A stretch of 64,000 nt of DNA from an uncultured Bacteriovoracaceae bacterium. Its GTDB lineage: Bacteria; Bdellovibrionota; Bacteriovoracia; Bacteriovoracales; Bacteriovoracaceae. How positions within the stretch are numbered: position 1 is the first letter of the stretch; every line of letters starts with the position of its first letter. Where the stretch lies: the NCBI GenBank assembly GCA_950054155.1, contig CATLOT010000005.1:1-64000 (forward strand). The letters run 5' to 3'. The notes under the pieces were generated by a model. The model saw nothing but the letters and a program-made list of their open reading frames with translations, searched no databases and was not told where the DNA came from. The position numbers were made by a program, and so were the translations under genes. This document shows, in pieces, positions 1-8,409 of this stretch.

Positions 1-942
1 ATTGGTTGGACTAATTTGAGAAGCAATAGACCAATCGTTATCAGAACCAGGAGTATTGCTTAAAGGTCCAGTCGCATTAGTCGTGTCCGCAATCTTGATA
101 TTTTTACACTGACCATCAGCTTCATCGAGGTAACCCCCAAGAGCTTGGCAGAAGTCTGTGATCTGATCGTCTTCAGCAGTTAAACAGCGGGCAACACGGC
201 TGTTGCTGTCTCTCATTCTTACTCTTACTTTGAAGTAGCGAACGATCTCAAAAGAGCCAAAGTTACGCCTCTTATTGGATTCAATCCTTTCATTAGCGGA
301 CATCGCTTCAAATTGAGCAAAATTTCCTCGTGTCATGGTGACACGAATAACAACGGGAACAATAGAGGCTGCAGGAGCGGAGCCAGTAATAGGTTGGGCT
401 GCACCAGCATAGTCAGCATCGTTACTACTTCCTTGACCTTCACCGTCGTAGAAACCACGGTATTCAATATTGGTTACTGTTACCGTATTTGAGCCATCTC
501 CATAGACACCATAGGGCTTACCGTTTGAAGGATTAATTGTTCCATCGTATTCACGAATGGCGCGACCCCAGTTATTTCGACCAGCAAAGAGCTCATCAGG
601 ACTGGTCCCCGTAAAGATATGTTCAGCACCATCCACATAGTTTCTAAAATCTTGCCAAGCATTTGTAATCGTCATTGCTTGGCCGCCACCACCAACCATG
701 GGGTCAGTACCGCCAAAGGTTCTGGTACAGGCAAGTTGGTTTGACAGGGCAGAGCTGATTTCACTTTGAAGACTCACCATGTTGACCTGTTGGCCTAGGC
801 GTTTTTCTGTCTTAGCACTATTTTGCATCAGTTGGCTGACACCCAACGAGAGAACACCAAGCATACCAGCGGCAACCATGACTTCAGCAAGGGAGAAGCC
901 GGAGTTACCTTTAAGGAGTTGAAGTAAAAATGATTTCTTCAC
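1..942 (-). CDS. Type IV pilin-like protein with prepilin N-terminus (partial)
   Basis: The reading frame is open from a GTG at 942 to the window edge, so the C-terminus is missing (about 314 residues visible). The N-terminus reads KKSFLLQLLKGNSGFSLAEV, a prepilin peptidase site: a basic leader, then Gly-Phe-Ser-Leu with Glu at +5, followed by a hydrophobic helix of about 20 residues. Seen in type IV pilins, minor pilins and type II pseudopilins; the long acidic, Gly/Asn-rich C-terminal part suggests a minor pilin or PilV-like tip protein. The GTG is chosen because AAAGGT lies 7 bases upstream and the leader begins exactly there. It would be processed by PilD at the inner membrane. Which pilus or secretion system it serves cannot be told from here. 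Confidence 0.85.
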   Translation of the reverse strand, partial: MKKSFLLQLLKGNSGFSLAEVMVAAGMLGVLSLGVSQLMQNSAKTEKRLGQQVNMVSLQSEISSALSNQLACTRTFGGTDPMVGGGGQAMTITNAWQDFRNYVDGAEHIFTGTSPDELFAGRNNWGRAIREYDGTINPSNGKPYGVYGDGSNTVTVTNIEYRGFYDGEGQGSSNDADYAGAAQPITGSAPAASIVPVVIRVTMTRGNFAQFEAMSANERIESNKRRNFGSFEIVRYFKVRVRMRDSNSRVARCLTAEDDQITDFCQALGGYLDEADGQCKNIKIADTTNATGPLSNTPGSDNDWSIASQISPTN

Positions 943-970
943 AATACGTACCTTTGAGATATTTTAGTTC

Positions 971-997
971 TTATCGGTATTTTAGGGGGAAACCCAA
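971..997 (-). promoter_or_regulatory. Candidate FliA (sigma-28) promoter for the pilin-like gene
   Basis: On the minus strand TTGGGTTT (990-997), then 11 bases, then ACCGATAA (971-978). The -10 part matches the flagellar sigma consensus GCCGATAA at 7 of 8 positions, the -35 part matches TAAAGTTT at 5 of 8, and the spacing is exactly the consensus 11. The GTG start is about 28 bases further on, leaving room for a short leader with the AAAGGT ribosome site. Confidence 0.4.
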
Positions 998-1128
998 AAT
1001 TTAAGAAAAGAACTTTTTTTTGATTTGTTAAATTGTTGTAATTATTGGCTTTGTCGTAATTGATTGAGAAAGAGGCTTCTTTTGAAGCCATTAAAATTGG
1101 GCAATTTGCAGTGATTTTCTTCATTATT

Positions 1129-2862
1129 TTAGTCCAATTTCTCTAAATAGTTATTCTTTCGCTCAAGGGCATTTTCATCAAAAGGTTTGAGTTTAAGAAA
1201 TTTCTCACAATAAAAAAGTGCTTCTTTAAAATTTCCCTTGAGCTTAAAGTGGATTTCGAGTTTGCGGTAGCTCAGCAGAACATCATTGCGTCTGGTTTCT
1301 TCAAGCTGCCCTTTGAGAAGATAGGCTTCTTTAAGGTCGACTTTATTGATAATGGCGTAATCGATAAGCTCTTTCGCCTCATGATAGAAACTTCTTTTCA
1401 TATAAAGTTTGATAAGAGGAATATAAAACTCTGTGGTCATATTAAAGAAAGGGTTTTGGACATGGTTGATGATATAATTCTCCTCACGTGGATCGGGATT
1501 CTTTTCATTCACTTCCAGAAGCGCGCTTAAGGCCTCGTGCGAGTTAGGATTGGCGGCGAGTGCATTCTTCAAATTCGCCCTAGCGTTTCTTATATCCCCC
1601 TTATTTTGATACTGATTGGCAATACCTAAAAGAATCGCCTCTCTAACTGACATAAAGCGGTTTGATTGACCGAGGAGTTCCACAGGATCGTTCCATTTGA
1701 GGGTTTGATAAAACGAAAGGGGAGCGAGAAGTAAGAGAACAAAATAGAAATGAATTAAAGGTGAGAGCTTATCGAATCGCGCTTTAAAATAACTGATAAA
1801 TCCAACAAATATCTTGCCTAAGAAAAGAGCAAAGGCAAAGAGAGGGAGATTGAGGTAGCGATCACTCACAACGGAAATATTATTAAAGTCATGAAGAACA
1901 AGTCCTATATGAGGAGTGAGTAAGATGAGAAAGCCAAGTCCTAAAAGGGCTCTTTCTTTATATTCCTTCTTAAGGAGGAGGCCAGAGAGACCTAGAATAA
2001 AGCAAGGGGAGAGGAGAAGAAGGGGAGTGAGTTGGCGAATTTCTTCCAGGTAACTAATCGTAAAGGGATTAATTTGATAGTCGAAACTAAGACGAAAGGG
2101 AAATAATAAATTGATAAGGTAGAGGCTTACACTGGAGAGGGTTAGCTTGAAGCGCAGTAAGGAGTCGATAGAGTCAAAGTGCGTTGAGAGCACATCTGAC
2201 TTGTGGATATAGAAAAAGACAAGGGAGAGAGCTGACCCAATAATCAAGAGCTCTTTGCTCTTTTTAGGAAGTACCTTGTTCTTTATGAACGAGAGAAGAA
2301 TTCCATAGGGAAAGATGGCGATCATTGTGGGTTTGCACAATAGTCCCAGTAGAAAATAGACGTAAGCAATCCTTCTTCCTTTTAGAAAACTGAGGAGAAA
2401 TAAAAGGGCGAAGCTTGTCGCACTTAACCCTCGCAAAGATGAAATCCATACGACTGATTCGACTTGGACGGGGTGGAGAAGGTAGAAGAGGCTAGTGAAC
2501 AATTTTAATATCTTAACGTCGTCAAAATAATCCCTCGTAATCTTGAAAACAAGATAGGCATTTAAAGTGTGAAAGAGGAAATTAACCAAGCGATAAAAAC
2601 TCGGTTCTTGATCAATATTAAAAAAGGAAATGAATTTCCAAATGAGAAAAGGAATCGGAGTAAGAGAGTTGGTGAGATAGTAAAAGAAGCTTTTTAAGCT
2701 GCGGGCGAGTACTGTTTTATTGTCAAAGATATGAAGATAGTCATCGAAAATAAAGGGCTCAAAAGTGAGAGAGCTGCCAAAAATAACAAAGACTAAAATC
2801 CCGATGATAACAGCGGGCTTGTTCCATAAACGAGAGAATGTATTTTGCTTTAAGGTTTCTAT
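1129..2862 (-). CDS. GT-C/TMTC-like multi-pass membrane protein with C-terminal TPR repeats
   Basis: About 577 residues if begun at the ATA codon 2862-2860. The N-terminal two thirds is a polytopic membrane protein with the features of TMTC/O-mannosyltransferase-like GT-C enzymes: FDDYLHI in the first external loop (an acidic pair after the first membrane helix), then YRLVNFLFHTLNAYLVF, then HPVQVESVVWISSLRG. The last 170 residues form TPR-type helix pairs. It probably moves sugar from a lipid carrier onto protein outside the inner membrane; no substrate is shown. The first conventional start, TTG at 2589, would delete the first helix and the acidic motif. Between the stop at 2865-2863 and that TTG there is no ATG, GTG or TTG. 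ATA overlaps the TAG of the upstream gene as ATAG, so re-initiation there is inferred. A start-codon mutation or sequence error is the alternative. Confidence 0.7.
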   Translation of the reverse strand: METLKQNTFSRLWNKPAVIIGILVFVIFGSSLTFEPFIFDDYLHIFDNKTVLARSLKSFFYYLTNSLTPIPFLIWKFISFFNIDQEPSFYRLVNFLFHTLNAYLVFKITRDYFDDVKILKLFTSLFYLLHPVQVESVVWISSLRGLSATSFALLFLLSFLKGRRIAYVYFLLGLLCKPTMIAIFPYGILLSFIKNKVLPKKSKELLIIGSALSLVFFYIHKSDVLSTHFDSIDSLLRFKLTLSSVSLYLINLLFPFRLSFDYQINPFTISYLEEIRQLTPLLLLSPCFILGLSGLLLKKEYKERALLGLGFLILLTPHIGLVLHDFNNISVVSDRYLNLPLFAFALFLGKIFVGFISYFKARFDKLSPLIHFYFVLLLLAPLSFYQTLKWNDPVELLGQSNRFMSVREAILLGIANQYQNKGDIRNARANLKNALAANPNSHEALSALLEVNEKNPDPREENYIINHVQNPFFNMTTEFYIPLIKLYMKRSFYHEAKELIDYAIINKVDLKEAYLLKGQLEETRRNDVLLSYRKLEIHFKLKGNFKEALFYCEKFLKLKPFDENALERKNNYLEKLD

Positions 2863-4016
2863 TTAATAATGTCCTTCATTTTTGCATCTACGGCGTTAAA
2901 TAAACTTCTACCTTCAAGGTCCATAATGCGACCATTGAAAATCGCCATAGGAGAATAGATATTAGGAATGAAAGCAATTTTCTTTTTGGTCTTCGTCATT
3001 TCGATCAGAACAGGGTTTTCACCGTGAAATTCTTTTGAGCAATTTAATGCCAGTTGACGTTTCTTTTCATTAAGCTCCATCGAGCGAAGGATTTCATTGC
3101 TAAAGTCTTTTGCAGCTTTGACATCATTGAGTTTAATCTTGGCGACTTTAGGGGAATGGTTCATTGCAATAGTGTGAAAATTCCAAAACTCTCGTTTACC
3201 AACCTTTTGATAAAGGCACATACCGGTAAGGTTGATGTAAGTGAAAGCATTGAGATCATCCTTAGTCCAAGGAATGAAAGTGACTCTTAAATTATCAATG
3301 CCATACTTTTGAACAAGCAGACCAAGATCGTTTGTAAAGTTTTGACACTCAAGACAACCATAGAAGCCAATCCAAATAAGATGATGGGCTGCCTTTGGGT
3401 TTCCGTAGCTTGGAGTATAGTCACCATTAAAAAGCCATTCTTCTGGTATGAGAGGTCCTGCAGGGAGGGCACTGTCTGTGGTTAAGAATATTTCTCCAAG
3501 TTGATTTACGATATAGTCATAAGCGTCTTGAGCAAGAAGCTGAGCTTTTATTTCTGCTTTCATTGTTTGAGGGTCATGGCCTTTGTAGAATTTATGCAGA
3601 TTTTTTTGGTAAATGGATTCAACTTTTTCATCTCCAACTCTCTTGTCAATGATGCTAATGAGGGGAGGAATATCGGTTGCATCAACAGAAAAAGGATCTC
3701 TCGCATCCTTTGCTTTCACATGAAAGCGAACCATAAAGTCTTTGAGTGTTGTAATGAGTTGAATATGACTCGTAAGTTGTTGGTTCTTAATTCTCTTTTG
3801 AATATCGAGGGGAAGATCTTTAACTGAGAAAACGCGACTCTTGTAGCGAAGGGCCTTAACATCATCTTCTTCAGAGGCAAGACTCTCTATCTCAACATTT
3901 GTGCGGTTAAGAAAGACATTTTCCTCGACCTTTGCTTCTTGGACCCCAAGATAGATGAAGTAGGAAACGACTAAAGTGACAACAATCCCACTGACAATCA
4001 GATTTGATTTCTTCAT
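2859..4016 (-). CDS. Membrane-anchored thioredoxin/DsbA-fold protein with CLEC redox motif
   Basis: 385 residues. One N-terminal membrane helix (about residues 6-24) anchors a periplasmic protein. Residues 65-180 are helical and charged, without a family I can name with certainty (somewhat like the N-terminal part of SurA-type chaperones). Residues 200-385 look like a thioredoxin fold: GFYGCLECQNF carries the CxxC pair C221/C224, and IPNIYSPMAIFNGR near the end sits where DsbA-like proteins have the cis-proline and last strands. The ATG at 4016 is preferred to one seven codons earlier because GAGGAG lies just upstream and the membrane helix follows directly. Its stop overlaps the presumed start of the GT-C/TPR gene, so the two are probably translated together. 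A role in disulphide handling of exported proteins is inference. Confidence 0.75.
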   Translation of the reverse strand: MKKSNLIVSGIVVTLVVSYFIYLGVQEAKVEENVFLNRTNVEIESLASEEDDVKALRYKSRVFSVKDLPLDIQKRIKNQQLTSHIQLITTLKDFMVRFHVKAKDARDPFSVDATDIPPLISIIDKRVGDEKVESIYQKNLHKFYKGHDPQTMKAEIKAQLLAQDAYDYIVNQLGEIFLTTDSALPAGPLIPEEWLFNGDYTPSYGNPKAAHHLIWIGFYGCLECQNFTNDLGLLVQKYGIDNLRVTFIPWTKDDLNAFTYINLTGMCLYQKVGKREFWNFHTIAMNHSPKVAKIKLNDVKAAKDFSNEILRSMELNEKKRQLALNCSKEFHGENPVLIEMTKTKKKIAFIPNIYSPMAIFNGRIMDLEGRSLFNAVDAKMKDIIK

Positions 4017-4101
4017 AGACTCCTCAAATAAAAACACGTATTTGTCTCTATTTTAAAGGATGTTCTTGTGTAGCGTAATTTAGGGCAAAAAGCGCCACTT
4101 T

Positions 4102-4773
4102 CTAATGGGTTAGCTGCTCAAAGCGAGAAGTGATGTCCTGAGAAAGCTGGGCAGTCGTGCGGCCTAGGAGTTGGGAAAGCTGATGGTAGCGCTCGGATAT
4201 TGGGATTTCACAATCGTCTGTTTCTACAAAGAGTCTCTTCTCAAAGAGAGCCTTATCGATGAGGTCAAACTCTTTAAGGAGTTTGCCTCTTCCCTCAAGA
4301 GCGCGACCTAGTGAAAAGTAGACTTGAGGATGGTTGAGAAGTTGATTTGTTTGCTCGGCATTGGCTATATAGTCGTGAAAGATGACCTTACCGGGAAAGT
4401 TGACTTTCTTTATGACACCAAAACACTCTGGTATTGACCTCACACTATGAAGAACAACAAAGGGGATGCTCTCCTCTTTGGCCCAGTGTATTTGCCTTTC
4501 TAAGAATTCAAGTTGAAGGGAAAACTCAGGACCTCTAACCCGATCAAGACCACATTCACCAAGACCTAGAAACTGAGGATGAGAGCGCCACTTCTCTAAT
4601 CGCCTTAATCCTTCTTCCCAGGAAGAGGGAAGAAACCACGGGTGAAGTCCGGCACAAAAGGGTGACTTCTTTTCAAGAACAAAAGAAGGAAGATCCTTTA
4701 AAAGGTCGGTGTGGCAAAAGAGGCTTATGCCCTGAGGATTTCTTTCGGGGTGATGAGTGTGAAAGTCAATCAC
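4102..4773 (-). CDS. TatD-family metal-dependent hydrolase
   Basis: 223 residues with the TatD TIM-barrel ligand set: HTH (H5, H7), GECGLD (E73), VLHS (H109), FHDY (H133) and ETDD (D186). TatD proteins are metal-dependent DNases or related phosphodiesterases. It is shorter than the usual 255-265 residues, so it belongs to a divergent branch. The start is taken as the GTG at 4773, which makes the protein begin VIDFHTH, as TatD proteins do; a frame open further upstream lies inside tcdA and has no homologous sequence. The GTG falls inside the last codons of tcdA (8-base overlap), so the two genes are translationally coupled. The substrate is unknown. Confidence 0.8.
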   Translation of the reverse strand: MIDFHTHHPERNPQGISLFCHTDLLKDLPSFVLEKKSPFCAGLHPWFLPSSWEEGLRRLEKWRSHPQFLGLGECGLDRVRGPEFSLQLEFLERQIHWAKEESIPFVVLHSVRSIPECFGVIKKVNFPGKVIFHDYIANAEQTNQLLNHPQVYFSLGRALEGRGKLLKEFDLIDKALFEKRLFVETDDCEIPISERYHQLSQLLGRTTAQLSQDITSRFEQLTH

Positions 4774-5548
4774 TGAGAAGCTCAAGTGCTTTATAGGCAG
4801 CGGCAAAGCCAAAGGAGCCGGTCGCAAAAGTCGCTGTTCCCATACCCGTGGCACAATCGAGTTTCGTATTATCTTTGTCTTTGAGGTCTTTTTTAAAGCA
4901 GACTTCGCCTTTTTCGTTTGGATAGAGGGCCCGCTCAGTGGAGTAGATGCAGGCTATATTCATATTGCCTGTTCTGGGGAGGCCAAAGTCTACACGCAGT
5001 TTTTTCTTGAGGCGCTTGAGAAGGTTGTCTTGAGTGGACTCGCTTAGGTCGCCACTTCTTATGAGGCTTGGATTCTTTTTTCCACCAGCCCCGCCAACGG
5101 TCACAAGTTTGAGTTTCTTTTGGTAGCAGTAGTTGGCCATTAAGGCCTTATTTTTAAGGGAGTCAATCGCGTCTATCACCACATCAAAGTCACCGCTGAG
5201 GATTTCTTCAAGATTGGATTCTGTAAGGAAGTCTTCAACAGCATCGATCGAAGCGTCAGGATTAATGGCAAGAAGACGCTCTTTTATTACGCCTACTTTT
5301 GATTGACCTACTGTGTGAGAGAGGGCGTGAAGTTGGCGGTTGGTATTGGTGACACAGATTTCATCGAGATCAACAAGCGTAAGGTTTTGAACACCTGAGC
5401 GAATCAGGGCTTCAGCGCACCACGAGCCGACGCCACCAATTCCAATAACAATCATTTTACATTCAGAGATTTTTTTAAAAGTCTCTTTGCCATATAGTCT
5501 TTCGATTCCAGAAAAGCGCTGATAGTAATTTGTTTCCATATTCAACAC
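4766..5548 (-). CDS. tcdA: tRNA threonylcarbamoyladenosine dehydratase TcdA (CsdL, ThiF/E1-like)
   Basis: 260 residues, the usual length. It has the E1-like Rossmann fold with VIGIGGVGSWCAEAL (about 34-48), then TLVDLDEICVTNTNRQ with the Asp and Arg that bind ATP, then DAIDSLKNK and TGMGTATFATGSFG near the C-terminus. TcdA uses ATP to cyclise t6A37 of ANN-decoding tRNAs to ct6A. The ATG at 5548 or the one three codons later (METNYYQRFSG) could be the start; the conserved RFSG-R-LYG segment is kept either way. It leads a two-gene unit with the TatD-family hydrolase. Confidence 0.92.
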   Translation of the reverse strand: MLNMETNYYQRFSGIERLYGKETFKKISECKMIVIGIGGVGSWCAEALIRSGVQNLTLVDLDEICVTNTNRQLHALSHTVGQSKVGVIKERLLAINPDASIDAVEDFLTESNLEEILSGDFDVVIDAIDSLKNKALMANYCYQKKLKLVTVGGAGGKKNPSLIRSGDLSESTQDNLLKRLKKKLRVDFGLPRTGNMNIACIYSTERALYPNEKGEVCFKKDLKDKDNTKLDCATGMGTATFATGSFGFAAAYKALELLSD

Positions 5549-5685
5549 ATACCATTAAAAGCTCTTAAATGTCCTCTTCGTTGTGCGCCAAAGAGGGAGT
5601 ATCCTAGACTTTCCGTTTCTTTTCTTGATAGGATTTGTTTAAGAATATGGCGCAATGGAGTGCGTAATTAACAAAGGATTGTCCT

Positions 5686-6219
5686 ATCACGACTCAAACT
5701 GACACCCAGAGTATAAATCCCACTAAAGTTACAGAATTTTTCGCAGATAGAAAGTTTAACCCTGACGATATTGTGGTTTCTCCTAAGTTTGGAATCGGTC
5801 GTATGATGGGAGTTGAGCATATGCCAGCACTGGGTCGCTCTTTCTTTACGATTGAGAGTATGCACCAAAAAATGAAGAATATGATCCCTACGGACTCTGA
5901 TATTCTGATTCGTAAGGTTGCAACCAAGGGTTCTTTTAACCGCTCACTTGATCGTGTTCACAAAGCCGAAGTAAAAAAATCTTATGAAAGCCGCAAAGAG
6001 AGAATTGCTTGTTACCAAGAGCGTGTTCGCTCTAATCAAGTGACTCTTGGAAATATCTTAAGCGTCATTAAAGAGATTCATCAGCTTAAAGATAAGGGTG
6101 CTGTTGAGCGCCAGCTTATGAATGAGCTCCTTGAAACAGTCTCAAAAGAGTACTCATTTGTTTTTGAGTGTGATGTTGAAGAGGCTAAGAAGACCATTAA
6201 GAAGCGTCTCGTTCATTAA
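5686..6219 (+). CDS. CarD/CdnL-family transcription regulator
   Basis: About 177 residues. The CarD RNA-polymerase-interacting domain begins FNPDDIVVSPKFGIGRMMGVE, matching the F-x-x-GD-VV-P-x-GVG pattern of CarD/CdnL/TRCF proteins; the C-terminal part is helical and basic, as in CdnL. These proteins bind RNA polymerase beta and stabilise open complexes, often at rRNA promoters. The first ordinary start in frame, GTG at 5773, cuts away the beginning of the conserved domain. Upstream the frame is open back to a stop at 5665-5667 but contains no ATG, GTG or TTG. The best candidate is ATC at 5686, giving M-TTQTDTQS and preceded by AAAGGA with 7 bases between. An ATC start is inferred, not proven. 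Confidence 0.8.
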   Translation: MTTQTDTQSINPTKVTEFFADRKFNPDDIVVSPKFGIGRMMGVEHMPALGRSFFTIESMHQKMKNMIPTDSDILIRKVATKGSFNRSLDRVHKAEVKKSYESRKERIACYQERVRSNQVTLGNILSVIKEIHQLKDKGAVERQLMNELLETVSKEYSFVFECDVEEAKKTIKKRLVH

Positions 6220-6222
6220 AAT

Positions 6223-7281
6223 TTAATCTGACTTGCTCCAGGAGATCCCAAGATTGAGGATTTTCTGGAGTATCTTATGATAGTCCCATTGAGCAGTTGC
6301 ATAGGAACTCTCTGCAAATTCATCATCCATCGCAATATTAGGATTGGGATTTGCTTCGATCACATAGACATTTTCATTCTCATCCATTCGGACATCAATT
6401 CGAGCATAGCCATTGAGTCCTAAGACTTTGTAGGTTCTACGGGCAATATCTTTTATCTTCTTTTCAAGTTCGGGGGAGAGCTTGGCCTTGCCACTATCAA
6501 TGCCTTTACGGTCACGATACTTCTCATTCCACTTGGCGGCCCGCGAGTAAAATTCCTTCTCTGGTGATTCAGAGTTTTCATAAAAGACTTCCCATACGGG
6601 AAGAATGTCCATGCGATAATTTCCAAGGACACCAATGTAAAATTCTCGACCAGAGATAAATTCTTCAACGATAGCATCCACCCCAATTTTTTGATGGATG
6701 AACTTTACTCGCTCCTTAAGTTTTTCCTCATTGTGAACAACACTTGCCTTTGAAAGGCCAAGACTCGCATCTTCGTCGAGGCATTTCACAATGAGAGGGT
6801 AGTTAATATTCTTTGGCAGTTTGGTCTTCTTATTCTTGGGAAAGACTGCAAATTTAGCGGATTTGATTCGATGATAAGAGAGGATCTTCTTCGTGAGAGC
6901 TTTGTCTCGCGCGAGAATCAGGCCACGAGGATTATTGCCGGTGTAGGGAATATGGAGAAGTTCAAGATAGGAAACCACATGGGAGTCAAAGAGACTTTCT
7001 CCATCGAATTCTTCAAGAAGGTTGAAGACAATATGCGGTTTATACTCCTCCACACTTTCTCGAATCTTTTTGAGCTCTCCAATAATCCCTAGTGGTCGTA
7101 CACGATGGCCCATGGCCTTAAGGTGAATCAAAACATCACTCTCTGTCGTCCAGGGGGTTTCAAGTCTTTTGTCGTCGGCAAGAGGGTCGGGTCCTGTGAT
7201 GATTTCACCTGACTCATTAAGCTCCAGTCCTGGAGGAATGAGATCACCGTGCATGAGCACGAGAATTTTTAAACTTTTCAC
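6223..7281 (-). CDS. ATP-grasp ligase of the D-Ala-D-Ala ligase type
   Basis: 352 residues. The fold order is that of D-alanine-D-alanine ligases: an N-terminal Rossmann-like part ending IPYTGNNPRGLILARDKALTKK (about 112-133), an ATP-grasp core with YPLIVKCLDEDASLGLSKASVV, VEEFISGREF, and a metal-binding end ARIDVRMDENENVYVIEANPNPN. These enzymes join an amino acid or peptide carboxylate to an amine through an acyl phosphate. It is unlike a housekeeping Ddl: the segment KEFYSRAAKWNEKYRDRKGID is not where ordinary Ddl has its D-Ala loop, and it is coupled by an ATGA overlap to a zinc peptidase rather than to mur/fts genes. Probably a peptide ligase with another substrate. Confidence 0.8.
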   Translation of the reverse strand: MKSLKILVLMHGDLIPPGLELNESGEIITGPDPLADDKRLETPWTTESDVLIHLKAMGHRVRPLGIIGELKKIRESVEEYKPHIVFNLLEEFDGESLFDSHVVSYLELLHIPYTGNNPRGLILARDKALTKKILSYHRIKSAKFAVFPKNKKTKLPKNINYPLIVKCLDEDASLGLSKASVVHNEEKLKERVKFIHQKIGVDAIVEEFISGREFYIGVLGNYRMDILPVWEVFYENSESPEKEFYSRAAKWNEKYRDRKGIDSGKAKLSPELEKKIKDIARRTYKVLGLNGYARIDVRMDENENVYVIEANPNPNIAMDDEFAESSYATAQWDYHKILQKILNLGISWSKSD

Positions 7282-8285
7282 ATCATGATCCTGGCTTGAT
7301 TCCCTTTCACAAAACCTTCTGACTTCTTAGTCATGAGGTTTACCACTTTTTGGCGATAAGTAAGTGAGGGGCGATCAACCATTAATCCTTCTTGGCGGCA
7401 GGTGTTTTGCACCTCTCTCAACATTATCTTTATTTTATAATGCTGGAGGCGGGTATTTTTGGCAACCTGCCCGATGATTTGTCCTTTTGATTCATGAACG
7501 AAGCGCCATGCAGGAAGTTCTCCTTGCTTGGGAAAGATTTGGCGCAGATCTCTTCGAAAGGGAGAAGTCTTATTAAGACCGAGGCGTTTTCTTTTTTCTG
7601 TATAATAATCACCAAGGGTCTTTTTCATGGTGCTGATATCGTCCATGCGTTTGCGGTTTGAGACCAGAGGCTTTCTTCCCTTGATGGTCTCCATCATGGC
7701 ATCAAGATGCTCAAGCTTTTTAAGGGCAGGCCACTGGGCATAGTGCTTGCGCCAAGCGGAGCGGGGGGTGAGCCAGAGGGCAAAGGTCTCGGCCCAATCC
7801 TCATCGGGATGGGCTTGAGCGTAGTGTCCGTCTAAGTGGCGCACATAGTGGCGTGAGCGGGTATTGGGTTTGTAACTTTCAGGATAGGGAGTACTGGTCA
7901 GGCCAAAGAGTTGCTGACGTGTCTTATTCTTTCTCAAATGAAAGGCATTATCGATACAGTGACCTGTTTCATGGCGCATAAGCATCATGCACCACTGGCG
8001 ATCGCCTCCTTCTGCTTCGCCTATCATTTCTTTCTCTAGAGCGAGTAGGCGTGGATGGAGAAGGAAGAAGGGGATGGCAAAACCGGGAATTCCATCGGGA
8101 GAGAACCAATCGTCAGAAATCCACACATGAGGATTGAGGCGTAGTCCCTTAAGGCGCAGTTCTTCATAGAGTTTGGCTATATTTTGCTGGATCCAAGTGC
8201 CTTTAATAGTTAGCGCTAGATCGCAGAGACGAGTCTCAAGCAGTTCTTCACGATCAATGGTTCTGAGGTCTTTTACGCGTGCCAT
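7278..8285 (-). CDS. Putative zinc metallopeptidase (HETGH; Peptidase_Mx-like)
   Basis: 335 residues, no signal peptide or membrane helix. MRHETGHCIDNAF gives the zincin motif HExxH at H105-H109, and DEDWAETFALWL supplies the third ligand, Glu166, about 57 residues later, as in gluzincin-like proteins annotated as putative zinc-binding metallopeptidases. The C-terminal 130 residues are basic. The stop overlaps the ATG of the ATP-grasp gene by 4 bases, so this gene leads a two-gene operon. A ligase and a peptidase in one transcript suggest making and trimming of the same peptide bond; the substrate is unknown. Confidence 0.75.
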   Translation of the reverse strand: MARVKDLRTIDREELLETRLCDLALTIKGTWIQQNIAKLYEELRLKGLRLNPHVWISDDWFSPDGIPGFAIPFFLLHPRLLALEKEMIGEAEGGDRQWCMMLMRHETGHCIDNAFHLRKNKTRQQLFGLTSTPYPESYKPNTRSRHYVRHLDGHYAQAHPDEDWAETFALWLTPRSAWRKHYAQWPALKKLEHLDAMMETIKGRKPLVSNRKRMDDISTMKKTLGDYYTEKRKRLGLNKTSPFRRDLRQIFPKQGELPAWRFVHESKGQIIGQVAKNTRLQHYKIKIMLREVQNTCRQEGLMVDRPSLTYRQKVVNLMTKKSEGFVKGNQARIMM

Positions 8286-8409
8286 ATCCTCTCTAAGAGT
8301 AACAATTCTCAGTACTTCGATAAAGAAAAACCTCAGAGATTAGGTAAAAGGGAAAGAGTGTCAAAGGATTAGTCGTATTCATGTGATTTTGCCGTTAAAA
8401 TGAAGCTCT

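Noticed and set aside
939-1124. A 61-codon minus-strand frame between the pilin-like and GT-C/TPR genes
   Set aside because: No ribosome site and no protein-like pattern, and it runs through the likely FliA promoter and the start of the pilin gene in another frame.
4774-4854. N-terminal extension of the TatD-family protein into tcdA
   Set aside because: The added residues are out-of-frame tcdA sequence; VIDFHTH at the GTG 4773 is where TatD proteins begin.
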